Shown here: in pieces, positions 54,332 through 62,047 of the stretch
Layout: every line of letters begins with the position of its first letter
How positions within the stretch are numbered: the stretch's first letter is position 1
DNA from: Paenibacillus planticolens
GTDB taxonomy: Bacteria > Bacillota > Bacilli > Paenibacillales > NBRC-103111
Length of the DNA stretch: 64,000 nucleotides
NCBI RefSeq assembly: GCF_013141725.1
Contig: NZ_WHNZ01000061.1
Span: 496,001 to 560,000 of the forward strand
Reading direction: 5' to 3'
The notes under the pieces: generated by a model
Told to the model about the DNA's origin: nothing
Database searches by the model: none
The model's input: the letters and a program-made list of their open reading frames with translations, nothing else
Made by a program: the position numbers and the translations under genes

Positions 54332-54453
54332 TTGAAATGATTTGTATTTAATTGTCAATTATGAGGAGGGAAAGTCGGGGTATATTAATGAGCGCAAACA
54401 AATGAAATCGTTATGTCCATTTGCTTGCTAATCCAACATGAAGAGGTGTCTAC

Positions 54454-54660
54454 ATGACTGTAGCTGCTCAAGTAAAAACGACCTTAGCTTCCCTCAAAAG
54501 CGCACAAGCAAGCCTAGAGACCTTTGCGTTAAGCACGCAAAATCAAGAAGCTAAACAGCTCTATGAAACTGCCGCAATGGCCGCACAAGACATTGTTAAT
54601 CAAGTCTCCTCCCGCGTACAGCAATTGGAAAACGAAGAACCTCAATACAAAGGGTTTTAA
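54454..54660 (+). CDS. DUF1657 domain small protein
   Basis: 68 residues, helical (MTVAAQVKTTLASLKSAQAS), with LSTQNQEAKQLYETAAMAAQ as the DUF1657 core. SD GAGGTG before the ATG. Divergent from the 2Duf gene and similar to its C-terminal domain. DUF1657 proteins are encoded in spoVA2mob-type spore operons. Role in the spore is inferred. It ends in a hairpin terminator. Confidence 0.9.
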   Translation: MTVAAQVKTTLASLKSAQASLETFALSTQNQEAKQLYETAAMAAQDIVNQVSSRVQQLENEEPQYKGF

Positions 54661-54669
54661 TTCAAAAAC

Positions 54670-54716
54670 AAAAACAGCCGGCAGTAACGAGACGATTCTC
54701 GTTATACGGCTGTTTT
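54670..54716. terminator. Bidirectional terminator after the DUF1657 gene
   Basis: AAAACAGCCG with TAACGAG inner arm, ACGATT loop, CTCGTTA and CGGCTGTTTT. Flanked by an A run and a T run, so it can end the plus-strand DUF1657 gene and the tiny minus-strand ORFs. Confidence 0.85.
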
Positions 54717-54720
54717 GCTT

Positions 54721-54801
54721 TTACTGCACTATAAGGAGGATAAGGGAAAGCAGAACAAAAAGCACCAATATCAACAGTTTGAGCATATCATCTTTTGGCA
54801 T
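54721..54801 (-). CDS. Tiny 26-residue membrane peptide
   Basis: MPKDDMLKLL then a wholly hydrophobic helix (ILVLFVLLSLILLIVQ). SD GAGGAG eight to ten bases before the ATG. It is immediately followed by the bidirectional terminator. A single-helix peptide with a charged N-terminus could be a spore or membrane accessory peptide. Coding is inferred from the ribosome site and composition only. Confidence 0.55.
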   Translation of the reverse strand: MPKDDMLKLLILVLFVLLSLILLIVQ

Positions 54802-54833
54802 AAAGCCGCTCCTCGTTTCTTATGAAATTTCGG

Positions 54834-54971
54834 TTATTGCAAGGGCTGTCCGGATGCTTTCCTCAGCTCATTGGCTAATCGGTGAAACTCTTCTCTTGCC
54901 TGCGGATCGTCCGTCGCCATATAGGCCGCAGATAAAAAGGCAATGATTTTATTAGCATCTTCAACACTCAT
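54834..54971 (-). CDS. Small hydrophilic protein of 45 residues
   Basis: MSVEDANKIIAFLSAAYMAT and then DDPQAREEFHRLANELRKASGQPLQ in parts. GGAGGGG lies 11 bases upstream, or six bases from an in-frame GTG just before the ATG. Helical and amphipathic, no recognised family. It follows the papain-like gene by about 20 bases and precedes the tiny membrane peptide, so the three could be one transcript. Confidence 0.6.
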   Translation of the reverse strand: MSVEDANKIIAFLSAAYMATDDPQAREEFHRLANELRKASGQPLQ

Positions 54972-54995
54972 CACAGCTTCATCCCCTCCAAGGCT

Positions 54996-55757
54996 TTATT
55001 TTCCAGTCCAATAATCAAATGTCAGCCCCTTGTTTTTGAAAAAGGAATAGGGCAAGTAGCAGTAGCCTTGATCCCCCCAGCCTTTTCCCCATGAATTGCG
55101 GGCGATGACGACCCCCTGACCTTTCTTCTTGCCATCCTTGTAACCGACGGCCAGCATCGCATGACCACCTAGGAGCATTTCTGTTTTCCTGTTGGGATAC
55201 GGGATTCGTCCCGTTTGGGCAGCAGACGGGCTTTCAAATGAAGCATAGACCCATATCCCGAAAACGACAGGCTGACCGTCTGCCAATGCGGCTTTAATAC
55301 CTGCCAAATCTTGAATGCGATGATAGCCGCCGATTCGGTAAGTTCCTGCGGTTTGCTCAGCCTCCGCATCAGGCTTATCTTTAAACTTGGCAATTTGATA
55401 CGGCCATTCGCTTTCAGGACAAACACCGATTTTGTGCAGTACCTTCATCCCGTCGCGAACCGTTGCGCCAGAGTCCCGACTGACGGTACCTTCCAGCTTC
55501 CGCTCATGCCAATAGTGAAAAAGCCGCGATAGCCGCGGCGCTGAATCGCTTTCTTGACGCAGCCAATATTCTCGCAGTCCGCTTACGATGGCATTCGACG
55601 TGCAGGAACCTAAATTCCCTTGATTCACAATTGGAGAAAGCTTGCTGCGCAAGTCAACTTTACGCGGCAGCTGGGATTCCCTGACATAATTAACGCTTCG
55701 ATAAAAATGATCGCGAAAATCACCCGGGTCCCGTTTTACCGTTAACTTCCTTTTCAC
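54996..55757 (-). CDS. Papain-like (C1) cysteine protease without signal peptide
   Basis: 253 residues. VNQGNLGSCTSNAIVSG gives the oxyanion Gln46 and catalytic Cys52, LLGGHAMLAVGYKDG gives His199, and VIARNSWGKGWGDQGYCYLPYSF gives Asn221 (parts). The N-terminus MKRKLTVKRDPGDFRD has no signal sequence or pro-domain of usual length, so the protein is cytoplasmic or spore-associated. C1 proteases are rare in Bacillales outside a few Paenibacillus-like genomes. Next to a spoVA operon and a set of tiny ORFs. Role unknown. Confidence 0.9.
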   Translation of the reverse strand: MKRKLTVKRDPGDFRDHFYRSVNYVRESQLPRKVDLRSKLSPIVNQGNLGSCTSNAIVSGLREYWLRQESDSAPRLSRLFHYWHERKLEGTVSRDSGATVRDGMKVLHKIGVCPESEWPYQIAKFKDKPDAEAEQTAGTYRIGGYHRIQDLAGIKAALADGQPVVFGIWVYASFESPSAAQTGRIPYPNRKTEMLLGGHAMLAVGYKDGKKKGQGVVIARNSWGKGWGDQGYCYLPYSFFKNKGLTFDYWTGK

Positions 55758-55884
55758 CTTTTTTCCTCCCCCATCGCCCGTTTGCGTAAATGTACTTTAG
55801 TGTATTCACCCATAGGCTGGAGCGTGCGAGAAGCGCGAATAGGGGCAGCTGAATACTGGCTTACGTGGATTCGCCAGTAGAATA

Positions 55885-56176
55885 TGCAGATGGGATGGGG
55901 TAGATTGCTGCATTTGAGTGGTCAGGTAGAAGAATGGAGTAGATTGTTGCACTCGTGTGGTCAGATAGATGGATAGAGTAGATTGTTAACTTGTGTGGTC
56001 AGGTAGATGGGATGGAGTAGATTGATTCACTTGTGTGGTCTGGTAGATGGGATGGAGTTGATTGTTGCACTTGTGTGGTCTGGTAGATGGATGAAGTAGA
56101 TTGTTGCTCTTGTGCGGTCTGGTAGATAGGATGGAGTAGATTGTTGCACTTGCGGTCACGTCAGGTAAATGGGATG
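55885..56176. repeat. 39-40 bp tandem repeat, about seven copies
   Basis: Repeat unit starts TAGATTG at 55901, 55940, 55979, 56018, 56058 (one change), 56097 and 56137, giving steps of 39 or 40 bases. Unit consensus: TAGATTGTTGCACTTGTGTG then GTCTGGTAGATGGGATGGAG. Copies differ at several positions. No ORF-like conservation in any one frame, since the step is not always a multiple of three. Upstream 55758-55884 holds nothing I can name. Confidence 0.9.
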
Positions 56177-56200
56177 TGTTGGAGTATATAATCGGCCCTA

Positions 56201-56385
56201 GGTTGCACATTGTACAACCATTTCTGCCAAATCTCGCTGTTACAGCAAGCTACGTTGTACTTTGTACAACGATTTCCCCATAAAACGGGGTATTGGACGC
56301 ATGTTGAGCACATATCATTGTATTTCATACAATGAAGGGCTGCCAAACCTCCAAATAACCCCCATTTCATTGCACATAATGCAAT
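56201..56385. repeat. Four-hairpin array, copy 2
   Basis: GGTTGCACATTGTACAACC (56201-56219), CGTTGTAC-TTT-GTACAACG (56253-56271), TCATTGTAT-TTC-ATACAATGA (56315-56335) and ATTGCA-CATAA-TGCAAT (56369-56385). Centre-to-centre spacing 52, 62 and 54 bases, nearly the same as copy 1 at 35655-35838 (55, 61 and 53). Downstream both copies share a GGATAGACGC-like stretch. Lies in the gap before the pectin operon terminator; 56386-56506 has nothing else I can name. Confidence 0.8.
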
Positions 56386-56506
56386 ATAGGCAGGAGAAAA
56401 GCCTGGATAGACACGCTCAATGCAGTAAACCCCAGCCCCAAATCGGCCCCCCCCCCTCATTCCATACGAACGCCCCTAATCCGCCTATTGTGACAGAATA
56501 ACCAAA

Positions 56507-56552
56507 GAACCAGGCTATTCCATGTCTATCATAGACTGGTCCGCCCGGTTCC
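56507..56552 (-). terminator. Terminator of the pectin (yes-like) operon
   Basis: Minus-strand AACCGGGC and GCCTGGTT arms around a GTCTAT/ATAGAC inner hairpin, followed by CTTTGG. Lies 12-57 bases past the acetylesterase stop. Confidence 0.65.
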
Positions 56553-56563
56553 GTTAGAAAATA

Positions 56564-57676
56564 TTATCGAAGATAGCGCTGAAGTGGCTGTATTTGCTGC
56601 TTGAGAATGCATGCTGCGACTAATTCGGCGATAGCGATACCGCCTTTTTCTTGGAAATGCGTATTATCCTCTGCGCCTTTTGGGAAGTTCGGAAATTCGC
56701 CCGGCCATGCCCACATGAACAGGGATTTGGTTTCCTCAGGACCTAGCGATTCGAACAATTGCTTGCTCTCCTCAGCCAAATCGATCAGGAGAACGTCCTC
56801 TTCCTCCGCCAACTGTTTCATAGCGGTAGTATAGTCGCCATGCGTGTCGATGATTTTACTGTCGCTATCAAAAAATCTCCGCTGCACAGGCGTGACTAGA
56901 ATGGGAACAGCTCCCCGCGTCCTGGCTTCATGAATATAAATCGCCAAATGCTCTTTATAGGTTGTAAAAGGAGATGTCGCCCGCTCCTCATCCAACTTCT
57001 GATCGTTATGCCCAAACTGGATGAACAAATAATCATTGGCATTGATTTTATCAAGAATGGGGGCGAACCGCCCTTCATTCAGGAAGCTTTTGGAGCTGCG
57101 GCCAGAGACCGCATAATTCGCTACCGCAGCGTCCGCTTTGATGAAAAGCGGGAGCATTTGCCCCCACCCCGTATAAGGATAACCATCCTGAGGCTGATCC
57201 GTTACCGTGGAGTCACCGACCATGTACAATGTAGACGCTTGCGGAGCCGAAACGACCTCCAGCGCATTAATGCGCGGTGCTAAGCCTGAGAACGCCAGTC
57301 TCAACTGTCCATCCTCCACGTGAACGCTAAAGCTGTTTGACACAAACTCTCCGGCAGCTGTGCGGCATTCTGAAAGCAAAAGTCTTCCCTGCCCCGCCTT
57401 CAAACCTGTCGAAGTTGCCGTTATGAGGTCGCCCATTAACGTATGAATCGTGTAATTACCGATCGGCAAATCTACGGCGAACACAGCACCGACAGGAATG
57501 CAGAAGTCTCGACGAAGAACTTCGGGCCGTCCGCGATCCCGTTCGTATACCTCAGCACCACTCAGAAAGCCAAAACCATTCTTCTCATTATAAAATGCGC
57601 CCTGGCTAACTTTGGTATAGCCCTCCTTCACAGCGCTTTGTTCCGGTCCAAAATCAAATCGGAAATGTATGCTCAT
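56564..57676 (-). CDS. yesT: SGNH rhamnogalacturonan acetylesterase (YesT-like)
   Basis: About 370 residues from the ATG at 57674-57676; a start at 57748 would sit in the neighbour. A beta-sandwich-like N-terminus is followed by the SGNH hydrolase: YMVGDSTVTD with Ser156, NYAVSGRSSKSF, FIQFGHNDQK with Asn224, and DNTHFQEKGG with Asp337/His340. It removes acetyl groups from rhamnogalacturonan so that other enzymes can act. There is no signal peptide, implying action on imported oligosaccharides. Last gene of the operon. Confidence 0.9.
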   Translation of the reverse strand: MSIHFRFDFGPEQSAVKEGYTKVSQGAFYNEKNGFGFLSGAEVYERDRGRPEVLRRDFCIPVGAVFAVDLPIGNYTIHTLMGDLITATSTGLKAGQGRLLLSECRTAAGEFVSNSFSVHVEDGQLRLAFSGLAPRINALEVVSAPQASTLYMVGDSTVTDQPQDGYPYTGWGQMLPLFIKADAAVANYAVSGRSSKSFLNEGRFAPILDKINANDYLFIQFGHNDQKLDEERATSPFTTYKEHLAIYIHEARTRGAVPILVTPVQRRFFDSDSKIIDTHGDYTTAMKQLAEEEDVLLIDLAEESKQLFESLGPEETKSLFMWAWPGEFPNFPKGAEDNTHFQEKGGIAIAELVAACILKQQIQPLQRYLR

Positions 57677-57687
57677 CCCACGAACGC

Positions 57688-58713
57688 CTACCAGTCTCTG
57701 CGATTCAGCAGTGAGGATAAGAAGGTGAGTCCCAACCCTTGCCCCCATCCTTGAATCCGCTTGTAAGGCACACCTTTGTACCCGTCAATATCCCGCATCA
57801 CCGCAGTGCCGGCCGAAACGCCTGTGATCGTCCCGTCTTCGGAGATACGCGATAAGATGCCTTGGATCGATTTATTCGTATATTTATTATACAGCGGTCC
57901 GGCACCGACTAAGGCAGCCGCGATCCCCGCCGAGCCCGATGTTTCCAGATAGGCATCCTTGTCCGTCAGGACGGTATGCCATAACCCGCTCTCGTCTTGC
58001 AATCGAACCAGAGCGCTCAATTGATCGCGCAGCGAGCCTTCAATAATCATGAAGGAAGGATGCGTCACATGCACGAGTCTCAAGGCGCGCGCCATTGTAA
58101 TAGCCGCCCATGCATTGCCGCGGGCCCAATAGATGCCGGACATATGATTCTGCGCCAGATTGTCCCAGCCGTGATAATACAGGTTCGTCGCGGCATCCTG
58201 CAGCACATTCTCATGACCGTGATACTGCTTCAAGCCATCTTCGAAATAATCCTCACGATTCAGCATTGATCCGATGCGAACCAGGAAATAGCCCGCCATG
58301 AACATCGTATCCACCCATGCCTGCTCAGGAAAATTGTATGTTTCCGAGTTCACGGTATGTTGGAAAATGCCTTCCCCGAATCGCTCCGCTTCATGTTTCA
58401 AGAAGTCAGCCATTTGCGTAGCGATTTCCATATACCGGTCTTCGCCGGTTTCTTTGTACAGGGTCAGCAAGGAGTGGCCGATCGAGATGCCGTTGACGGA
58501 TAACTTGGGCAGCCCATCCTCCAGCTTCTCATCTACCCATTCTTTTAACAGGTGGAGATACTCTTCTTTGCCCGTAGCCTCATAAGCTTCTGTAACGCCA
58601 TAGAAAGCTACGCCGCCAGGCCAGTCCCAATTAAAGTCCATACGGAACGTTCTATGAACAACACGGTCAATTACTTTACGGATTTCATCTGGATCGAATT
58701 GTAAGGCTGGCAT
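57688..58713 (-). CDS. yesR: Unsaturated rhamnogalacturonyl hydrolase (GH105, YesR/YteR-like)
   Basis: 341 residues from the ATG at 58711-58713 with GGGAGG nine bases upstream; the ORF extends 16 codons further. An alpha6/alpha6 barrel. TYNFPEQAWVDTMFMAGYF carries the catalytic Asp135 in WVDTMFM, and YWARGNAWAAITMARAL is conserved. It removes the unsaturated galacturonyl residue from rhamnogalacturonan disaccharides. No signal peptide, so it is cytoplasmic, acting after uptake. Confidence 0.92.
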   Translation of the reverse strand: MPALQFDPDEIRKVIDRVVHRTFRMDFNWDWPGGVAFYGVTEAYEATGKEEYLHLLKEWVDEKLEDGLPKLSVNGISIGHSLLTLYKETGEDRYMEIATQMADFLKHEAERFGEGIFQHTVNSETYNFPEQAWVDTMFMAGYFLVRIGSMLNREDYFEDGLKQYHGHENVLQDAATNLYYHGWDNLAQNHMSGIYWARGNAWAAITMARALRLVHVTHPSFMIIEGSLRDQLSALVRLQDESGLWHTVLTDKDAYLETSGSAGIAAALVGAGPLYNKYTNKSIQGILSRISEDGTITGVSAGTAVMRDIDGYKGVPYKRIQGWGQGLGLTFLSSLLNRRDW

Positions 58714-58766
58714 CTCTTCATTTCCTCCCTGTTGGTCGTTATTGGTTATATAAGCATTCATCTCCG

Positions 58767-59612
58767 TTACCCCTTCAAACCGCTCGTCGAGATTCCGTCA
58801 ACGATATATTTCTGGAAAATCATAAATACCACGAAAATCGGAACCAGCGATAACGTCGACATGGCAAACATCCCGCCCCAGTTGTTTAAGGACTCGCTGT
58901 CGAGGAATAGCTTAAGCGCCAGGGAAACCGGATACAGCTTGGCATTATTTAAATATAACAGCGGTGTGTAGAAATCGTCCCATCTCCAGTAGAAGGAAAA
59001 GATCGCAGACGTCACAAGAGCTGGAACGATAAGCGGGATGATGATTTTGTAGAAAATGCTGTACTTGCTGCAGCCGTCCATTTTGGCGGCTTCATCGAGT
59101 TCAGGCGGAATCGTGCGGATAAATTGCATAATCAGAAAGATAAAGAACGGAATCCCGAAAAATTGCGGCACAATAATCGGCTTGAAGCTCGATAACCAGC
59201 CAATTTTGGCGAACAATATATATTGCGAAATGATCGTCACATCTTGAGGCAGCAGCAAGGTCAGCATGACCATGGAAAACCAGAACTTGCTTCCCGCAAA
59301 ACGGATACGCGCAAAGCCATATCCTACTAAAGCGGAGGAAGCTACCGCGCCGATCGTCGAAAGAATAACGATAATGAAACTATTTCTCATAAAGGTTGCA
59401 AACGTGATGCCTGCAAACCCCTTCCAACCTGTCACATAGTTGTTCCACTCAATCTTGCTGGGGATCAGTGAGGTGGCCGTCGTATAAATCTCATCGTTTG
59501 GCTTTAAGGAGCTGGCGACCAGCCATAGAATCGGATATATCGCTGTAATCGCGATGAGGCAGACGAACAGGTGATACAGCAATGTTTTCATATTTTTTGT
59601 GCGAAATACCAT
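58767..59612 (-). CDS. yesQ: Sugar ABC transporter permease (MalG-like, YesQ)
   Basis: 281 residues, six membrane segments. [26 protein letters not shown] (EAA loop, in parts) docks an ATPase. ATP-binding subunit not encoded in the window. Imports rhamnogalacturonan oligosaccharides together with the next permease and the binding protein. Twelve bases from the upstream permease. Confidence 0.94.
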   Translation of the reverse strand: MVFRTKNMKTLLYHLFVCLIAITAIYPILWLVASSLKPNDEIYTTATSLIPSKIEWNNYVTGWKGFAGITFATFMRNSFIIVILSTIGAVASSALVGYGFARIRFAGSKFWFSMVMLTLLLPQDVTIISQYILFAKIGWLSSFKPIIVPQFFGIPFFIFLIMQFIRTIPPELDEAAKMDGCSKYSIFYKIIIPLIVPALVTSAIFSFYWRWDDFYTPLLYLNNAKLYPVSLALKLFLDSESLNNWGGMFAMSTLSLVPIFVVFMIFQKYIVDGISTSGLKG

Positions 59613-59624
59613 GTCAGATCCCTC

Positions 59625-60512
59625 CTAGCTCTCGTAATGAACCCAATATTTAGATGTTTTGAAAATAACCAAGGTAATGAGCCCGATTAAGATGAGCATA
59701 AACCACGCCATAGCGGAGGCATAACCCATTTCGAAAAAGACGAAAGCCCGATGGAATAAATATAGCGAATACAGCAGTGTATTGTTCAGCGGACCGCCTT
59801 CGCCGTTGGAAATGATATAAGCCGGCGTGAAGGTCAGGAAGCCCGAAATCGTTTGCAGAATTAAATTAAACAGAATGATTGGACTTAACAAAGGCAGCGT
59901 GATATGAAAAAACTTGCGCACAGGGCCTGCGCCGTCCACGCTGGCCGCTTCGTAATACGTGCCTGGAATATTTTTGAGTCCGGCAAGGAAAATAAGCATG
60001 GAAGAACCGAACTGCCAGACCGACAAGAGCACCAGTGTGCCAAGCGCGGTAGCCGGCAAACCGATCCAAGAGGTGGTGGTGTGGACACCTATACTGCCCA
60101 GGAAAGCATTGATAAGGCCTTTGTCCCCGAAAATTTGACGCCACATGATCGATACCGCTACGCTTCCGCCAATCAAAGACGGCAAGTAATACGTGGCCCG
60201 GTATAGCCCGATTCCTTTGACCGCGCGGTTAAGCAGCATAGCTACCAGCAAGGCGATGATGAGCCGCATCGGGACGGACGTGAGCACATAAGTAAGCGTG
60301 ACCCGAATCGAATCGATGATTTTGTCGTCATCCGTGAACATCTTCTGGTAGTTTGCAAATCCGACCCATCGCGGAGCTGACAATAAATCGTATTCTGTAA
60401 ATGAAAAATACAGCGAAGAAAACATCGGAAACAGCGTGAAGATCAAAAAACCAAGAATGAAAGGCGAGACAAACACATAGCCGACTATGTGATCATTTTC
60501 ACGTAGTTTCAT
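59625..60512 (-). CDS. yesP: Sugar ABC transporter permease (MalF/UgpA-like, YesP)
   Basis: 295 residues, six membrane segments. The EAA loop is YYEAASVDGAGPVRKFFHITLPLLSP (in parts). YAIRQMFTD-like features are absent; otherwise a standard carbohydrate permease subunit. Partner of the YesQ-like permease. Confidence 0.94.
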   Translation of the reverse strand: MKLRENDHIVGYVFVSPFILGFLIFTLFPMFSSLYFSFTEYDLLSAPRWVGFANYQKMFTDDDKIIDSIRVTLTYVLTSVPMRLIIALLVAMLLNRAVKGIGLYRATYYLPSLIGGSVAVSIMWRQIFGDKGLINAFLGSIGVHTTTSWIGLPATALGTLVLLSVWQFGSSMLIFLAGLKNIPGTYYEAASVDGAGPVRKFFHITLPLLSPIILFNLILQTISGFLTFTPAYIISNGEGGPLNNTLLYSLYLFHRAFVFFEMGYASAMAWFMLILIGLITLVIFKTSKYWVHYES

Positions 60513-60552
60513 AATTCCACTCCCTTAAGCTCGTCTATTTCTATCTATTTGG

Positions 60553-60577
60553 CGGGTGGCCGGTTAACAGCCACCCG
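60553..60577 (-). promoter_or_regulatory. Intercistronic hairpin between binding protein and permease
   Basis: CGGGTGGC (60553-60560) and GCCACCCG (60570-60577) form a GC-rich stem without a T run. Such hairpins often stabilise the upstream binding-protein transcript or reduce permease expression. Role inferred. Confidence 0.55.
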
Positions 60578-60613
60578 TTTGTACCCGCACAGCGTGTTGG
60601 AACGGACGGACGA

Positions 60614-61933
60614 TCACTTCTTATTTTTAGCCAAAATGGCGTTGGCTTCGTTCATAAATTTCGTCGCGGCGCCTTCGACCGAGATTTTGCGAAATAAGAT
60701 TTGCTCCTGCATATCGCGGAGCAGCTTGCTAACCTCCGCTGACCCGATAGGATCAGGGGGATCCATGGGACTGCTGTTCTTCTCCGCCCATGCGACGTAG
60801 TCGTACACCTTCTTCTCTTCTGCGGAGAGCGTAGGCTCCAAGCCTGCTTTGACCTTCGATGAGATCGGAATTCCCCGGTCGCCTTTGATCAGTTTATTGG
60901 CCTCCATATCGTTCAAAAACCAGGAGATGAATTTGGCCGCTTCCTTCTTCTGCTTCGAGCTTTTGGGGATGGAGAACAGCATGGTTGGCTTTAGATACAG
61001 CCCTTGCTTGCCATTCGGTCCGGGCAGTCCGGTTAAGCTCAGCGGCTTTTTGGCGGCCTCCTGCAGCGTCGAGAATTGATTGGACCATGCCATGGTCATG
61101 AAGCCATCCCCTAGGGCAATCGGGTTCTCCTCCGGCGTCAGCTTGGACAGCGTTTCTTTCCCCCAGTCCCGCATATAGCCGGCTTCGTACCATTTGAGAT
61201 ACATGGTGAAGTAATCTATAAAATATCGGGGATCGCTAAACCCAAGACTCGTGCCATCCTGGCTAAAATAGTGCTGATCTTGGGTACGCAGGTAGTAAGG
61301 AAAAAACTGATCGAAACGCATATGATCAAGCACTTTCCCTTTTTCCTTCATCCGCTTGGCGATCTGCTCCAAATCGAACCAGGTCCAGCCCTGCGGGATG
61401 GACGATATGCCCGCCTCCTTCAGCATAGCGGCATCGTAAGTGGTCCCCATCGCATTAACGCCTAACGGTATGCCGTACAGTTTTCCGCCGACTCGTCCGG
61501 AATCAATCGTTTCCGGCGAAGCTGAGCGCACATCGATCGTCCCGCTGTTCGTCAGTTGGGACAAATCCTCCAATTGATCCTTCGTGGCATATTGGGTCAG
61601 GTACGAGATGTCCATCTGGATAATATCGGGCAGCTGATTGGCCGCTGCTTGCGGCGCCAGCTTCTTCCAGAAATCATCAAAACCGGCATATTCCGTATCA
61701 ATCTTTACATTCGGGTTTAGCTCCTGGTACATGGCAATGAGTTTCAGCGTATAATCATGCCTCGCTTGACCGCCCCACCATGCAATTCGCAGCTTAACAT
61801 CTTGTTCACGATCGCTTTGTCCGGACTCAATCGTCCTCGGTTTGCCGCCCGCTGAAGGTTCATTCGCGCTGCATCCGATGACCGTGAATAACAATGGAAT
61901 TAGGAGTATGGCCGGTAATAGTCTGCGTTTCAT
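60614..61933 (-). CDS. yesO: Sugar-binding lipoprotein of ABC transporter (YesO-like)
   Basis: 439 residues from the ATG at 61931-61933, with GGGGGAC nine to thirteen bases upstream. Lipobox VIGCS gives Cys21. Extracellular solute-binding protein family 1 with KLRIAWWGGQARHDYTLKLIAMY and GLPGPNGKQGLYLKP (parts). Captures oligosaccharides for the two downstream permeases. First structural gene behind the two-component system. Confidence 0.93.
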   Translation of the reverse strand: MKRRLLPAILLIPLLFTVIGCSANEPSAGGKPRTIESGQSDREQDVKLRIAWWGGQARHDYTLKLIAMYQELNPNVKIDTEYAGFDDFWKKLAPQAAANQLPDIIQMDISYLTQYATKDQLEDLSQLTNSGTIDVRSASPETIDSGRVGGKLYGIPLGVNAMGTTYDAAMLKEAGISSIPQGWTWFDLEQIAKRMKEKGKVLDHMRFDQFFPYYLRTQDQHYFSQDGTSLGFSDPRYFIDYFTMYLKWYEAGYMRDWGKETLSKLTPEENPIALGDGFMTMAWSNQFSTLQEAAKKPLSLTGLPGPNGKQGLYLKPTMLFSIPKSSKQKKEAAKFISWFLNDMEANKLIKGDRGIPISSKVKAGLEPTLSAEEKKVYDYVAWAEKNSSPMDPPDPIGSAEVSKLLRDMQEQILFRKISVEGAATKFMNEANAILAKNKK

Positions 61934-62047
61934 CGTAAGCGTCCCCCTAGGTACCCTGCGCTCCACATTTCTTATTATGGGCTGGCTGGAGCGAAAGTTG
62001 AATCTAATTTACCGCGTTAAATGTTCAAAAAACAGTGAGTACCTTTT

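Noticed and set aside
55885-56176. CRISPR array
   Set aside because: The units abut one another with no unique spacers and no cas genes are near; it is a simple tandem repeat.
55986-56210. 74-codon minus-strand ORF in the tandem repeat
   Set aside because: It is created by the 39-40 bp repeat, whose step is not constant in frame; no start signal.
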